Assembly: GCA_963712835.1 (NCBI GenBank)
Contig: CAVQJJ010000006.1
Coordinates: 248,001 to 312,000 of the forward strand
Source of the DNA: DATARH01 sp963712835
Lineage (GTDB): Bacteria > Pseudomonadota > Alphaproteobacteria > ATCC43930 > CGMCC-115725
Length of the DNA stretch: 64,000 nucleotides
Direction: 5' to 3'
Positions 41,067-49,899 of this stretch are shown piece by piece. The notes beneath the pieces were generated by a model, which was not told the origin of the DNA, ran no database searches, and was given only the letters and a program-made list of their open reading frames with translations. The position numbers were made by a program, and so were the translations under genes. Every line of letters starts with the position of its first letter. Position 1 is the stretch's first letter.

Positions 41067-42131
41067 TTACGATAAGGCCCGGAACAGGGCGTACGCGGCG
41101 GACGCAGCAACCAGAACCACGGGAATGACGATCGGCGGCACGAACCAATCCTTCAGCCGCTGCCCTCCGTGAATAGCGTCCGGCGCAGACGGAGCGGAGA
41201 CGGGGCACCAGACTAGAAATGCGTTAGCAAACCCCACCCCGGCGAGGAACTCGCGCACGGCGTCGGCGCAAGCAGCCGACTTTTCGAGCTGCAGCAGGTG
41301 GCCGGTATCGGGCATCGCCAGGTAGTCGTAACCGCCTTCTTGCGCCAGCGCCTGGTTTGACAGCGCTGTTGCGTCGGGACGCTCGCGATCGGGATCTCCG
41401 GCGATCAGCTTGACCGGGCCGGGGAAGGTGCTTGCCTTCGGCCACAGGTCGAGCGTGATGCCCCGCGCGTACATCGACAATTCGAGCGCCGGCGGGCAGC
41501 GCAGGCGCCAGCCCCCGTTTTCCACCCTTCGCAGCACCGCCTCGGCCATCGCCAGTTGCGCGCCGTCGGCCCAATGCCGCCCGGCGCGCGCCGCGGCATA
41601 GTCGCCCGCCAGTTCGCCGGGGTCGGCGAACCGCTCTCGCCGTCCCGCCGACCAGGCAACGAGCCTGTCGAGATACTTGACCATCGCCGGCCGTGCCGCG
41701 TGACCCTCCGGAGGGTTGTTCGGCGGGTCGAACAGCACCAACGCGTCGAACCGCCAGCCCAGTTCGAGCGCTGCGATCATCGCCGCCTGCGCCGACATCG
41801 AGTGGAACAGCCCGGCGGTCGGTTTTCTGCCGAATTCGGCCTCGGCCGCCTCCCGCACCCGGTCGAGATCGCGCGCCATATGCGCGTAATCGTGGCCTGG
41901 TGGATCAAATGGCTCATTCCAGCCGTGATTGCGCGCGTCGAACGCGATGACTTCGAAATCGCCGAGAAACCGCTCCCAGAACGCGAGATACCCATCGATC
42001 GCGAAGCCATTGCCGTGGCTGACGATCAGCCGCTTGCCGTTTGGATTGCCGTGCCGGCGCACGCGGATCGGCGCGCCGTCTTCCGCCGCGATGTCGAGGA
42101 TGGCGCCGGGCGCTCGGATTGGCGAGGTCAC
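41067..42131 (-). CDS. Alpha/beta hydrolase with C-terminal membrane anchor
   Basis: A 354-residue serine hydrolase. The oxyanion region is IVSHGNGFAIDG, the nucleophile elbow is GLFHSMSAQAA (Ser in HSMSA rather than GxSxG), and the late His is in MPDTGHLLQLE. After the catalytic domain the protein ends with a basic stretch and a hydrophobic segment VIPVVLVAASAAYALF near the C-terminus, suggesting a tail anchor. It starts at GTG 42131, overlapping the stop of the 113-residue secreted protein gene. Substrate unknown. Confidence 0.78.
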   Translation of the reverse strand: MTSPIRAPGAILDIAAEDGAPIRVRRHGNPNGKRLIVSHGNGFAIDGYLAFWERFLGDFEVIAFDARNHGWNEPFDPPGHDYAHMARDLDRVREAAEAEFGRKPTAGLFHSMSAQAAMIAALELGWRFDALVLFDPPNNPPEGHAARPAMVKYLDRLVAWSAGRRERFADPGELAGDYAAARAGRHWADGAQLAMAEAVLRRVENGGWRLRCPPALELSMYARGITLDLWPKASTFPGPVKLIAGDPDRERPDATALSNQALAQEGGYDYLAMPDTGHLLQLEKSAACADAVREFLAGVGFANAFLVWCPVSAPSAPDAIHGGQRLKDWFVPPIVIPVVLVAASAAYALFRALS

Positions 42132-42469
42132 TGCGAGACGCTGATCAGCTCGACGGTGTTTTCGCTGGTGGTCCGGGAGGCCGGGTTGTGCCCCACCAGA
42201 TGCGCCCTGACAAGATCGCTTTCGCCTTCGCACGGAATGATGATCGCGTTGGGCTTGATGACGCCCTCCGCGGTCGTTCCGTCGGATTTAGCGACAATGT
42301 AGGTGTAGACCTGCCCCGTCGAGATGGTTTTGGTTGGCGTCTCGATCGTGCTGACCAGTCGATAGGTCAGCTTGATGCCCGGCGCCGGCACGGTGCGTAC
42401 CTCGTCGGCATGGGCGACGCCGGTTGCCGCCAACAGCGCAATCGCGCCAGCGAGCGCGCGTATGGTCAC
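42128..42469 (-). CDS. Small secreted protein, hypothetical
   Basis: A 113-residue protein with a signal peptide (VTIRALAGAIALLAATGVAHA, GTG start). The mature part DEVRTVPAPGIKLTYRLVS is followed by a beta-rich sequence with a single Cys in IIIPCEGES. I do not recognise a family. Its start overlaps the stop of the DUF169 gene by four bases (GTGA) and its stop overlaps the start of the hydrolase gene in the same way. The three genes form a coupled operon. Confidence 0.7.
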   Translation of the reverse strand: MTIRALAGAIALLAATGVAHADEVRTVPAPGIKLTYRLVSTIETPTKTISTGQVYTYIVAKSDGTTAEGVIKPNAIIIPCEGESDLVRAHLVGHNPASRTTSENTVELISVSQ

Positions 42470-43251
42470 GCGCCCCGCCCCGGATAGCTGACCGCCATGC
42501 CGGCGCGCACGTCCTGCTGAATGCCGTATTGCGGGAACGGGTAGCGCAGGCCGTTTTTCGACAACGCCTCCATGCCGGCGATCGCTTTCGGCAGGTACTC
42601 CGGCGGCAGCGCCATCAGCATCTCGTCGTCGAGCACCCCGCCATAACGGCGCTCGGCGAAGCACGGAATCGACAGGCTCGGCTCGCGGGTCTTGAGCGCG
42701 CGGCCCCAGCTGTCGGCGCAGGCGCTTTCGCCGACAATGCCCCAGTCGAATTTCTTGTAGCCGGCCCATTGCAGCCCGTTGATGAAGTACATCATCGCGC
42801 CGGGGGTCGCGTAGAACAGCGCGATGTCGGGCGGGTCGAGCCGGCCGCTGGCGAGCGGCGCCACCGCCATCGCCTCGTATTGCCCGTCGACGACGCAATT
42901 CATCGCCGCCTGGTGCGCGGTCGCGTCCTCGATCGTCGAGTACCAGACGCCGACCATGTGCTTGCCGGATCGCCACTCCGGGTCCTTGGCGTTGCCGAGG
43001 CCGATCACCGCGCGGCACTGCGCGCCGACGAGGTTATCGGCGGTAATCCCGACCGTCCAGCCGAGTCGCGACGCCTGGCCGACTACCTGATCGAAGGTGT
43101 GGATCGATTGCGGCCGGCGGATGCGCGGGATCGCCTCCATCTCCTCGCGCTTCTCGAACAATTTCATCGCGAAGACGAACGAGCGCAGCTTCAACAGGCG
43201 TTCGAGGTCGGCGGTGATCTTGGCCCAGTCTTGGGTGGCAGTTTCGTTCAT
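42466..43251 (-). CDS. DUF169 domain-containing protein
   Basis: A 261-residue cytoplasmic protein. LERLLKLRSFVFAMKLFEKR and the later DIALFYATPGAMMYFINGL are landmarks of DUF169, a family of unknown function found in bacteria and archaea. Cysteines occur at AQCRAVIG, MNCVVDG, ESACADSWG and SIPCFAERR, so metal or cofactor binding is possible. It is the first gene of the coupled three-gene operon. A repeat element lies just upstream. Confidence 0.8.
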   Translation of the reverse strand: MNETATQDWAKITADLERLLKLRSFVFAMKLFEKREEMEAIPRIRRPQSIHTFDQVVGQASRLGWTVGITADNLVGAQCRAVIGLGNAKDPEWRSGKHMVGVWYSTIEDATAHQAAMNCVVDGQYEAMAVAPLASGRLDPPDIALFYATPGAMMYFINGLQWAGYKKFDWGIVGESACADSWGRALKTREPSLSIPCFAERRYGGVLDDEMLMALPPEYLPKAIAGMEALSKNGLRYPFPQYGIQQDVRAGMAVSYPGRGA

Positions 43252-43262
43252 GACATCTCTTT

Positions 43263-43350
43263 CGTCATTGCGAGCGGAGCGAGGCAATCCCCGTCCGTCG
43301 TGGCCCTTACGGATGGAGATTGCTTCGTCGCCGCGCTCCTCGCAATGACG
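43263..43350. repeat. Long imperfect inverted repeat (CGTCATTGCGAGC family)
   Basis: CGTCATTGCGAGCGGAGCGA at the left end is matched by TCGCCGCGCTCCTCGCAATGACG at the right, with GGCAATCC/GGAGATTGC inside. This 88-bp palindromic repeat belongs to a type common in many proteobacterial genomes. It fills the gap between the cyclase and DUF169 genes. Confidence 0.85.
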
Positions 43351-43358
43351 CGCTCAAG

Positions 43359-45395
43359 TCATTTCTCCTCCATCACATGGATGCCGGTCCAGTTGAGCGG
43401 CGGTTCGTCCGCGAGTACGTGAGCGCGTTCGCGCATCATCGGCGCGGCGCGGTCGCTGGGGTACAGCCGCGCCGCCTCTTCGAAGAACTCGGCGGCACGC
43501 TCGAATTGCGCGGCGAAATAGGCGTCGAGCGCACGCTCGTACGCATCGCGCGCGGCCAGCGTCTCGCCGGAAACCTCGCCCTTCTGCCCGAGCAGCTCGC
43601 AGACCAGCGTCCCCTGCGTGCGTCCTTTGACCGCGACCTTGTCGAGCGTGCGCCACTCGAGACCGTCGCCCGCCTCGTCCCGCACCGCCGCCGAGGCGAT
43701 AATCTGTGTGCCGTAGACCTTGTTGAGCCCTTCGAGCCGGCTCGCGAGGTTCACCTCGTCGCCGAGCAGCGTGTAGGCGAAACGCTCGGGTGTGCCGATA
43801 TTGCCGACCAGCACCTCGCCGGTGCCGAGCCCGATCCGCGCGTGGAACACCGGCTCGTCCGGCGTACTTCCGACTGCCATCCGCGCCAGCAGGCGTTGCG
43901 CTTCGAGCGCTGCGAGACAGGCCTTGCGCGGGTGGTCGGGCAATTCCTCCGGTGCATTGAAGAACGCCATGATGCCGTCGCCCATGAACTTGTCGACCGT
44001 GCCGCCGTGGCGGGTAAGTGTGCCGGTCATCAGCTCGAAATAGCGCCCTATCGCCTCGACAAGGCGGTCCGGATCGACCCCCTCCGACATCCCGGTAAAG
44101 TTGGCGACATCCGAGAAATGAATCGTCAGCCGGCGGATTTCGCCGCCGAGTTCCGCTTCCCTGCCGTCGGCCAGTAGCCGGCGCACCAGATCGGTCGGCA
44201 CGTAGTGGGCGAAGGAGCGCAGGCTCGCCTTCATGCCGTCGACCGACGAACCGAGCTCGCTGACCTCACGGATAAAGGATTGCGGCGCCGGATCGTGCGA
44301 GATGTTGAACCGGCCGACCTGCGCGAGGTCGCGCGCGATCGCGGCGATCGGGTCGGCGACGCGAGACGACAGCCGGCGCGCCAGCAACACCGCCAGCAGC
44401 ACAGTGAAGAGGGCGATGCCCGTCGCGATCGCGGCATGGCGGTAGGCGCCGGCGCTCACGTCGCGCAAATCGACGACCACGGCAATGGAAAGGCCGATAT
44501 TGCCCACGGTTGGCACCGGTTCGAACACGACTTCGTAACGGCGGCCATGCACCCAGACCAGCGCCGGGTCGGCGAGCGTTGCCGCCGCGTGGCCGGGTGC
44601 GGCGGCGGCGACCGCTTGGCTCGCCGCGGTGACGTCATGGTCGGCGGGGTCGACCACCGGTTTCCCGTCGCGGTCGACGAGAAAGACCAGGCCATGCTTA
44701 CCGACGGACAAGGCGCCGAGAAACTGCGCCAAACGAGAGACTTTCAGGTCGAGTTGGAAGACACCGCGCGGCTCGGTCGCGCCGATAGGGGTGAGGCGCG
44801 ACATCGCGGTGATCCCGGTCACCCCGGTGACGAAGGTGTAAAAATCGGACCAGGACACGCCCTCGACCGCGATGCCCCGTTTGAACCATGGGCGCGCCGT
44901 GACGAAATAGGGCGCTGTTTCGGGTTCATCCGCCGGCGACCGCCGGCCGTCCGCGTCCACGATGTATTGCGTGGGATGGCCGCCATTGACGTTCGGGTCG
45001 GCAAAATACTCGACGATGTGGTCGTGCGAGTCGCGCGACGCGCCGACGTACCAGCCGGCGACATCGCCATAACCTATCATGTAGAAGAACGGAAAAGCGC
45101 GCAGCCGCTCGGCGAACTGCACCGCGAGGCGGTCCCGATCGTCGATGGTGATGGCGCCGCGCCGTACCATCGCGGTGTATTCGGTGGCGATGCGCGGAGC
45201 TGCCGCGAAAAGCTGCCGTGTCTCCTCGCGCGCCGAATTGACCGCGGCAACGCGCGCCTGGTCGATCAAGGCGCGCGTCACCGAAATCGTCAGCACCGCG
45301 GCTCCGCTGCCGATCGCCGCCGCGGTCAGCAGCACCAGCCCGATGATCGCCGTCATCAGCGTCGGACGCAGCCGGAGGAGGCGACCCTGGCGCAT
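43359..45395 (-). CDS. Membrane-bound class III adenylate/guanylate cyclase with Cache-like sensor
   Basis: A 678-residue protein. A first helix (LMTAIIGLVLLTAAAIGSGA) leads into a periplasmic double-Cache-like sensor (about 40-330), then a second helix (ATGIALFTVLLAVLLA), a HAMP-like linker and a cyclase domain from about residue 415. The metal-binding Asp residues are in IHFSDVANFTG and KFMGDGIMAFF. The transition-state region is DEVNLASRLEGLNK. A helical TPR-like tail ends the protein. ATG 45395 follows GGAG and lies just past the DUF455 stop; ATG 45422 is an alternative. It would supply the cyclic nucleotide for receptors such as that at 35922. Confidence 0.88.
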   Translation of the reverse strand: MRQGRLLRLRPTLMTAIIGLVLLTAAAIGSGAAVLTISVTRALIDQARVAAVNSAREETRQLFAAAPRIATEYTAMVRRGAITIDDRDRLAVQFAERLRAFPFFYMIGYGDVAGWYVGASRDSHDHIVEYFADPNVNGGHPTQYIVDADGRRSPADEPETAPYFVTARPWFKRGIAVEGVSWSDFYTFVTGVTGITAMSRLTPIGATEPRGVFQLDLKVSRLAQFLGALSVGKHGLVFLVDRDGKPVVDPADHDVTAASQAVAAAAPGHAAATLADPALVWVHGRRYEVVFEPVPTVGNIGLSIAVVVDLRDVSAGAYRHAAIATGIALFTVLLAVLLARRLSSRVADPIAAIARDLAQVGRFNISHDPAPQSFIREVSELGSSVDGMKASLRSFAHYVPTDLVRRLLADGREAELGGEIRRLTIHFSDVANFTGMSEGVDPDRLVEAIGRYFELMTGTLTRHGGTVDKFMGDGIMAFFNAPEELPDHPRKACLAALEAQRLLARMAVGSTPDEPVFHARIGLGTGEVLVGNIGTPERFAYTLLGDEVNLASRLEGLNKVYGTQIIASAAVRDEAGDGLEWRTLDKVAVKGRTQGTLVCELLGQKGEVSGETLAARDAYERALDAYFAAQFERAAEFFEEAARLYPSDRAAPMMRERAHVLADEPPLNWTGIHVMEEK

Positions 45396-45396
45396 G

Positions 45397-46170
45397 TCAG
45401 GCTCCGGCTGCAACGGGTTCATAGAATTCGCGCGGGAGGTCCGCCGCGGCGCGGGCCGCATGGTTGAACGGCGGTTTGAGCGTGCCGGTGAAGTAACGGG
45501 AGACGAGGTCGCGGAAAGTCGCGGCCGGGTCGAGGCCCCGTTCCCGACAAAGGCTCGCGAACCAGTGGGCGCCGACCGCGACATGGCCGATCTCGTCGCG
45601 ATAGATGCGGTCGAGAATCGCGGCGCTCTCCGGGTCGCCGGCGCGTTCCAGGCGGTGCATCATCTCGGGCGTCACGTCGAGGCCGCGCGCCTCAAGCACC
45701 AGCGGCACGGTTGCGAGCCGCGCGAGCAGGTCGTGCGCGGTGTTGGCCGCGGCTTCCCACAGCCCGTCATGCGCCGGCAGGTCGCCATAGGCCGCGCCGA
45801 GAGCGGCAAGCCGAGCATCCAGCAGCGCGAAATGCTCGGCTTCCTCGGCGGCGACGCCGACCCAGTCGCCGAAAAACGCTCGCGGCAAATTTTCGCCGGA
45901 AAACCGTGCGACGATGTCCCAGCCGAGATCGATCGCGTTGAGTTCGATATGCGCGAGCGCATGGATCAGCGCGATCCGCCCCGCCGGCGAGCCGAGGTTG
46001 CGCCGCCGTTTCATATCTCGCGGCGGCAACAGCGGCGGCCGTTCCGGGCGAGCGGGCCGCGCCGGCGGATGTGCGACGCCGATCGCCATTCCGCCGCGCC
46101 GCCAGCGCGCCGCCATCTCGCGGCCCAGCGCGACCTTCTGTGTCGGCTCGGCAGCTGCGAGGACCGCCAC
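45397..46170 (-). CDS. DUF455 ferritin-like protein, start disturbed by repeat element
   Basis: About 257 residues. RIALIHALAHIELNAIDLGWD and AEEAEHFALLDARL supply the E-x6-Y/H-type ligands of a ferritin-like di-iron bundle, with IYRDEIGHVAVGAHWF completing it. PPARPARPERPPLLPP is the usual DUF455 proline-rich segment. No ATG exists near the expected start. GTG 46170 or a CTG at 46197 are the only candidates, and a palindromic element (46198-46326) abuts the gene at that point. In-frame open sequence continues through the element. Function unknown. Confidence 0.78.
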   Translation of the reverse strand: MAVLAAAEPTQKVALGREMAARWRRGGMAIGVAHPPARPARPERPPLLPPRDMKRRRNLGSPAGRIALIHALAHIELNAIDLGWDIVARFSGENLPRAFFGDWVGVAAEEAEHFALLDARLAALGAAYGDLPAHDGLWEAAANTAHDLLARLATVPLVLEARGLDVTPEMMHRLERAGDPESAAILDRIYRDEIGHVAVGAHWFASLCRERGLDPAATFRDLVSRYFTGTLKPPFNHAARAAADLPREFYEPVAAGA

Positions 46171-46197
46171 GGCACCGGCCGCAAGACAAGGTGGCAG

Positions 46198-46326
46198 CCC
46201 CTCACCCTCCCATCGCTGTGCGATGGGTCCCTCCCTCTCCCCGTAAGCGAGGCGAGGGGTTTTGTCGGCGCCGACGCGCGATAGACCTCCTCTCCCCGCG
46301 TGCGGGGAGAGGGTCGGGGTCAGGGG
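46198..46326. repeat. Composite palindromic repeat element, copy C
   Basis: About 129 bp bounded by CCCCTCACCCT at left and GGGTCGGGGTCAGGGG at right. Internal hairpins are CCCATCG-CTGTG-CGATGGG and CCTCTCCCCGC-GTGCGGGGAGAGG. It is related to copies A and B in size, in ends and in hairpin content. It lies between bcp and DUF455. Confidence 0.78.
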
Positions 46327-46337
46327 CAGGTCCTCGC

Positions 46338-46802
46338 TCAGAGCGCCTGCGCCGCCTTCAGCACCTCGGCGACGTGGCCGGTCACCTTGACCTTGTGCCA
46401 AACGCCGCGCACCACGCCGCCTTTGTCGATCAGGAAGGTGGAGCGATCGATGCCCATGTACTTGCGGCCATACATACTCTTCTCGACCCACACGCCGTAG
46501 CTCTCGACGACTTTGCCGTCGGTGTCGGCGCCGAGCGTGAACGGCAGCTGGTATTTCGCCTTGAATTTGTCGTGCGAGGCGACCGAATCCTTGGAGATGC
46601 CGACCACCGTCGCACCGGTCTTGCCGTAATCCGGGAACGAGTCGCGGAACCCGCAAGCCTCCGCGGTGCAACCCGTGGTGTCGTCCTTCGGATAGAAATA
46701 GACGATGACCGGCTCGCCTTGCAGCTTCGACAGCGTCACCGAGCCGCCGCCATCGGTGGGCAGGGTGAAATCGGGGGCCTTGTCGCCGATTTTGACGCTC
46801 AT
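46338..46802 (-). CDS. bcp: Thioredoxin-dependent thiol peroxidase
   Basis: A 154-residue peroxiredoxin of the BCP/PrxQ type. The peroxidatic Cys45 and resolving Cys50 are in DDTTGCTAEACGFRD, five residues apart as in PrxQ. SKDSVASHDKFKAKY and IDRSTFLIDKGGVV are family blocks. It reduces hydroperoxides with electrons from thioredoxin. Its start overlaps the glnE stop by four bases. Confidence 0.94.
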   Translation of the reverse strand: MSVKIGDKAPDFTLPTDGGGSVTLSKLQGEPVIVYFYPKDDTTGCTAEACGFRDSFPDYGKTGATVVGISKDSVASHDKFKAKYQLPFTLGADTDGKVVESYGVWVEKSMYGRKYMGIDRSTFLIDKGGVVRGVWHKVKVTGHVAEVLKAAQAL

Positions 46803-49798
46803 CTCGCCATGTCTCCCTCTTCTCCTTTGTCGCGTTCCGCCTGCGATTGCGATGCCCGTTGGGCGGGCTCGGCGATCAGCCTATCATAGCATTCGCGCAC
46901 GGCGTCGCAGGCCGTCGTGATATCCGCGTCGAGCCGGGCGAAGTCAACCGCGCCGACGCAGCGCGCGAGCGTCGTGCCGACCGATCTCTTCAGCTTTTCT
47001 TCATCGGGCGTGCCGTCAAACAGCAAGGTCAGGAACACCCGCACCGCGCGCAGCAAAGCGAGCGCGTCGCCGAGGCTCTGCACCGCCCCTGGCTCCAATA
47101 CGCCGGCTTCGCCGAGGGCGCCGACGGCGCTGGCGATGTCGCGGCACAGCACCTGAGGTGCGCGCGCCGCCTCGCGCAGCATCAGGTATTGCGCGATGAA
47201 TTCGAGATCGACGATCCCGCCCTGGCGATTGCGCAAATCGAACGCCGCCGGGTGCGGATGCTCGTCGGCGATGCGCCGCCGCATGTCGGCGACATCGATG
47301 ACGAGCTTCAAGGGATCGCGCTTCTGGCGCAGCGCCGCCACCACCGCCGCCGCGATCCGGCGGCAAAGCCGCGTGTCGCCCGCCACCGGGCGCGCGCGGG
47401 TCAGCGCCATGTGCTCCCAGGTCCAGGCCTCTTCCCGCTGGTACTGCGCGAAATGGCTGAGGCTCGTGGCGATCGGCCCGGAGGCGCCGGACGGCCGCAG
47501 CCGCATATCGACTTCGTAGAGCCGGCCTTCCGCGGTCGGTGCGGTGATGGCGCCGATCAGCCGCTGGCAGAGTCGCCCGTAATAGGTCGAGACTGCCAGC
47601 GGCCGCGGCCCGTCCGATGCCTCGCTCGCCGCCGGCGCGTCGTAGATGAGGATCAGGTCGAGATCGGAGGCGCCGGTCATCTCGCGACTACCGAGCCGGC
47701 CCATCGCCAGGATCGCGACCTCGCCGCCCGGCACCTGGCCGTGCAGGTGGGCGAACTCGCGTGCCACGACGGGCAGCAGCGCGCCGAGTACCACTTCGAC
47801 GATGTCGGCATAGGCGCCGCCGGAAGCGGTCGGGTCGAGGTTCCGGTGCAGCAGCTGCACGCCGATCTGAAAGCGCCGCTCATTGGCCCAACGCCGCAGC
47901 AGGTCGAGCGTCTCCTCGAAGTCGCGGGCTGTACCGACCATCTCCCCAAGCTCGGCGGCGAGCGCCGTGCGCGGCGGCAGCGGCGCCAGAAAATCTTCGC
48001 TCAGCACTGCGTCGAGCAGCGCCGGCCGGTGCGCCAGCATCTCGGCGAGGAGCGGCGCTTCCGCCATCACGTCGGCGACGAGGCGCAAGAGGCCGGGATT
48101 GGCGTGGAACAACGAGAACAGCTGCACCCCCGCGGGCAGACGCGAGAGGAACGCATCGAACCGGTCGAGCGCCGCGTCGGGTGCCGCAGTTTCGCTGAAG
48201 ATGCGCAGCAGCGCGGGGACCAGCTCGGTGAGGATCTCGCGCGCCCGCTGGCTGCGGGTCGCGCGTATGCGGCCGCGATGCCAGTCGCGCACCATCGCCG
48301 CCACGGCCTCCGGCTTCGCGAAACCCATCGCCACCAGCGTTTCGAGCGTGCCGGGGTCGTCGTCGGCGCCGGTAAAGACGAGGTTGCCCGGGCCGGCGAG
48401 GCTCGGCGCCTCCTCGAACAGCTCAGCGTAGTGTCTCTCGACGGAACCGAGGTGGCGCAGCAGGTCGCCGGTAAACGCTTCGGCGCCGGGATAGCCGACA
48501 AACACGGCGAGCCGGGCGAGGCCTTCGGCATCGCTCGGCAACCGGTGGGTCTGCCGGTCGTCGACCATCTGCAGCCGGTGCTCGATGCGGCGCAGGAAGC
48601 GGTAATCTTCGGTCAGTGCGGCACGGTCGGCCTCGCCGATTCGTCCAGCGGCGGCGAGCCGGGCGAGCGCCTCGCGGGTCGTCCCGACCCGCAGATCGCG
48701 GTGCCGCCCACCCCAGATCAACTGCTGCGTCTGGGCGAAAAACTCGATCTCGCGGATGCCGCCGCGGCCGATCTTGATGTCGTGGCCGAGCACTGCGATG
48801 CGCCCGCCGCCGCGATGCGCCTGGATCTGGCGCTTGATCGAATGAATGTCGGCGATCGCCGCAAAATCGAGGTGTTTGCGCCAGATATAGGGTTGCAGCT
48901 CGGCGAGGTAACGCTCTCCGGCGACGCGGTCGCCGGCCACCGGCCGCGCCTTGATCAGCGCCGCGCGTTCCCAATTCTGGCCGGCGCTCTCGTAATAATT
49001 GAGCGCCGCGTCGACCGACATGACGAGCGGCGTCGAGCGTGGATCGGGACGCAGTCTGAGATCGGTGCGAAAAACGTAGCCATCGCCGGTGCGCTCGTCG
49101 AGAATGCGCACCAGTTCCCGAGCAAGACGGTTGAAGAAACCGTGCAAGACATCCTGCGCCAGCGGCGCGGCTCGCGTTGCGTCGTAAAGCAGAATGAGGT
49201 CGATATCGCTGGAGTAGTTGAGCTCGCCGCCGCCGAGCTTGCCCATGCCGAGGACGATAAGGCCGCTTTCCTCGGGTGGCGCGGGCGGCTGGGGCGCGCC
49301 CGGCGTCGCCCGCAGCAGATAGGCGAGCGCCGCGTCGATTGCGGTCTCGGCGAAGCGGGTCAACGCCGCCATCTGCTGTTCGAGGGTCCATACGCCGGCC
49401 AACTCGGCGAGCGCCGCGGCCAGCGCGATACGACGACGCGCGACGCGCAGCCGGTGCATCAGCGCCGCCTGATTGTCGCCATCGATCGGCCGCTTTGTGT
49501 CGGCAATGACGGCGTTGAAGGCGGCGTCGGCGCCGTTTTCGACGAGGCTCGTGAGAAACGCCCATTCGCGGGCGGCGACCCCGGTGAGGAACGGGCTGTT
49601 GCCGAAGATCGCGGCGAGCAGGTCGTGGCCCGCCGGGGTCGTGCTCCAGGTGCGGGCGGCCGCGGCAGCGTCGCCGGCCTCGGCCAGCGCCTCGTCCCAG
49701 GCGCTTTGGCCGAGCGCATGGAGGCGCGCGTCGGCCGGCAGGGGCAGCGTGCCGCCGTCGCGGGCGCTTTTAGGGGAGAGGTGCGATAACAGCTTCAC
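46799..49798 (-). CDS. glnE: Bifunctional glutamine synthetase adenylyltransferase/deadenylyltransferase
   Basis: A 999-residue GlnE, slightly longer than E. coli (946) but normal for alphaproteobacteria. Each half has a nucleotidyltransferase motif: LNYSSDIDLILLYD in the N-terminal deadenylylase half and TGASDLDLILIYD in the C-terminal adenylylase half. GRGGIREIEFFAQ and GGIVDLEFIAQY are the matching GlnE repeats. It modifies glutamine synthetase according to PII state. GTG 49798 gives MKLLSHLSPK. A 980-codon open frame on the opposite strand is a codon-bias shadow. Confidence 0.95.
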   Translation of the reverse strand: MKLLSHLSPKSARDGGTLPLPADARLHALGQSAWDEALAEAGDAAAAARTWSTTPAGHDLLAAIFGNSPFLTGVAAREWAFLTSLVENGADAAFNAVIADTKRPIDGDNQAALMHRLRVARRRIALAAALAELAGVWTLEQQMAALTRFAETAIDAALAYLLRATPGAPQPPAPPEESGLIVLGMGKLGGGELNYSSDIDLILLYDATRAAPLAQDVLHGFFNRLARELVRILDERTGDGYVFRTDLRLRPDPRSTPLVMSVDAALNYYESAGQNWERAALIKARPVAGDRVAGERYLAELQPYIWRKHLDFAAIADIHSIKRQIQAHRGGGRIAVLGHDIKIGRGGIREIEFFAQTQQLIWGGRHRDLRVGTTREALARLAAAGRIGEADRAALTEDYRFLRRIEHRLQMVDDRQTHRLPSDAEGLARLAVFVGYPGAEAFTGDLLRHLGSVERHYAELFEEAPSLAGPGNLVFTGADDDPGTLETLVAMGFAKPEAVAAMVRDWHRGRIRATRSQRAREILTELVPALLRIFSETAAPDAALDRFDAFLSRLPAGVQLFSLFHANPGLLRLVADVMAEAPLLAEMLAHRPALLDAVLSEDFLAPLPPRTALAAELGEMVGTARDFEETLDLLRRWANERRFQIGVQLLHRNLDPTASGGAYADIVEVVLGALLPVVAREFAHLHGQVPGGEVAILAMGRLGSREMTGASDLDLILIYDAPAASEASDGPRPLAVSTYYGRLCQRLIGAITAPTAEGRLYEVDMRLRPSGASGPIATSLSHFAQYQREEAWTWEHMALTRARPVAGDTRLCRRIAAAVVAALRQKRDPLKLVIDVADMRRRIADEHPHPAAFDLRNRQGGIVDLEFIAQYLMLREAARAPQVLCRDIASAVGALGEAGVLEPGAVQSLGDALALLRAVRVFLTLLFDGTPDEEKLKRSVGTTLARCVGAVDFARLDADITTACDAVRECYDRLIAEPAQRASQSQAERDKGEEGDMAR

Positions 49799-49899
49799 CG
49801 CAGGGTTCCGGCGATGAAGGCGACACTGGCCCGCCCCTCGGTTCGGGTCAAGCCCACGCCCGCGCGCTGCGGCGCGGCCACGCTCCGGCGCGGGGCCGC

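Noticed and set aside
46847..49789. A 980-codon open frame on the plus strand opposite glnE
   Set aside because: It is an antisense shadow of a very GC-rich gene: Arg/His/Gly/Gln-rich, with no recognisable motif, while glnE on the minus strand has all family motifs.
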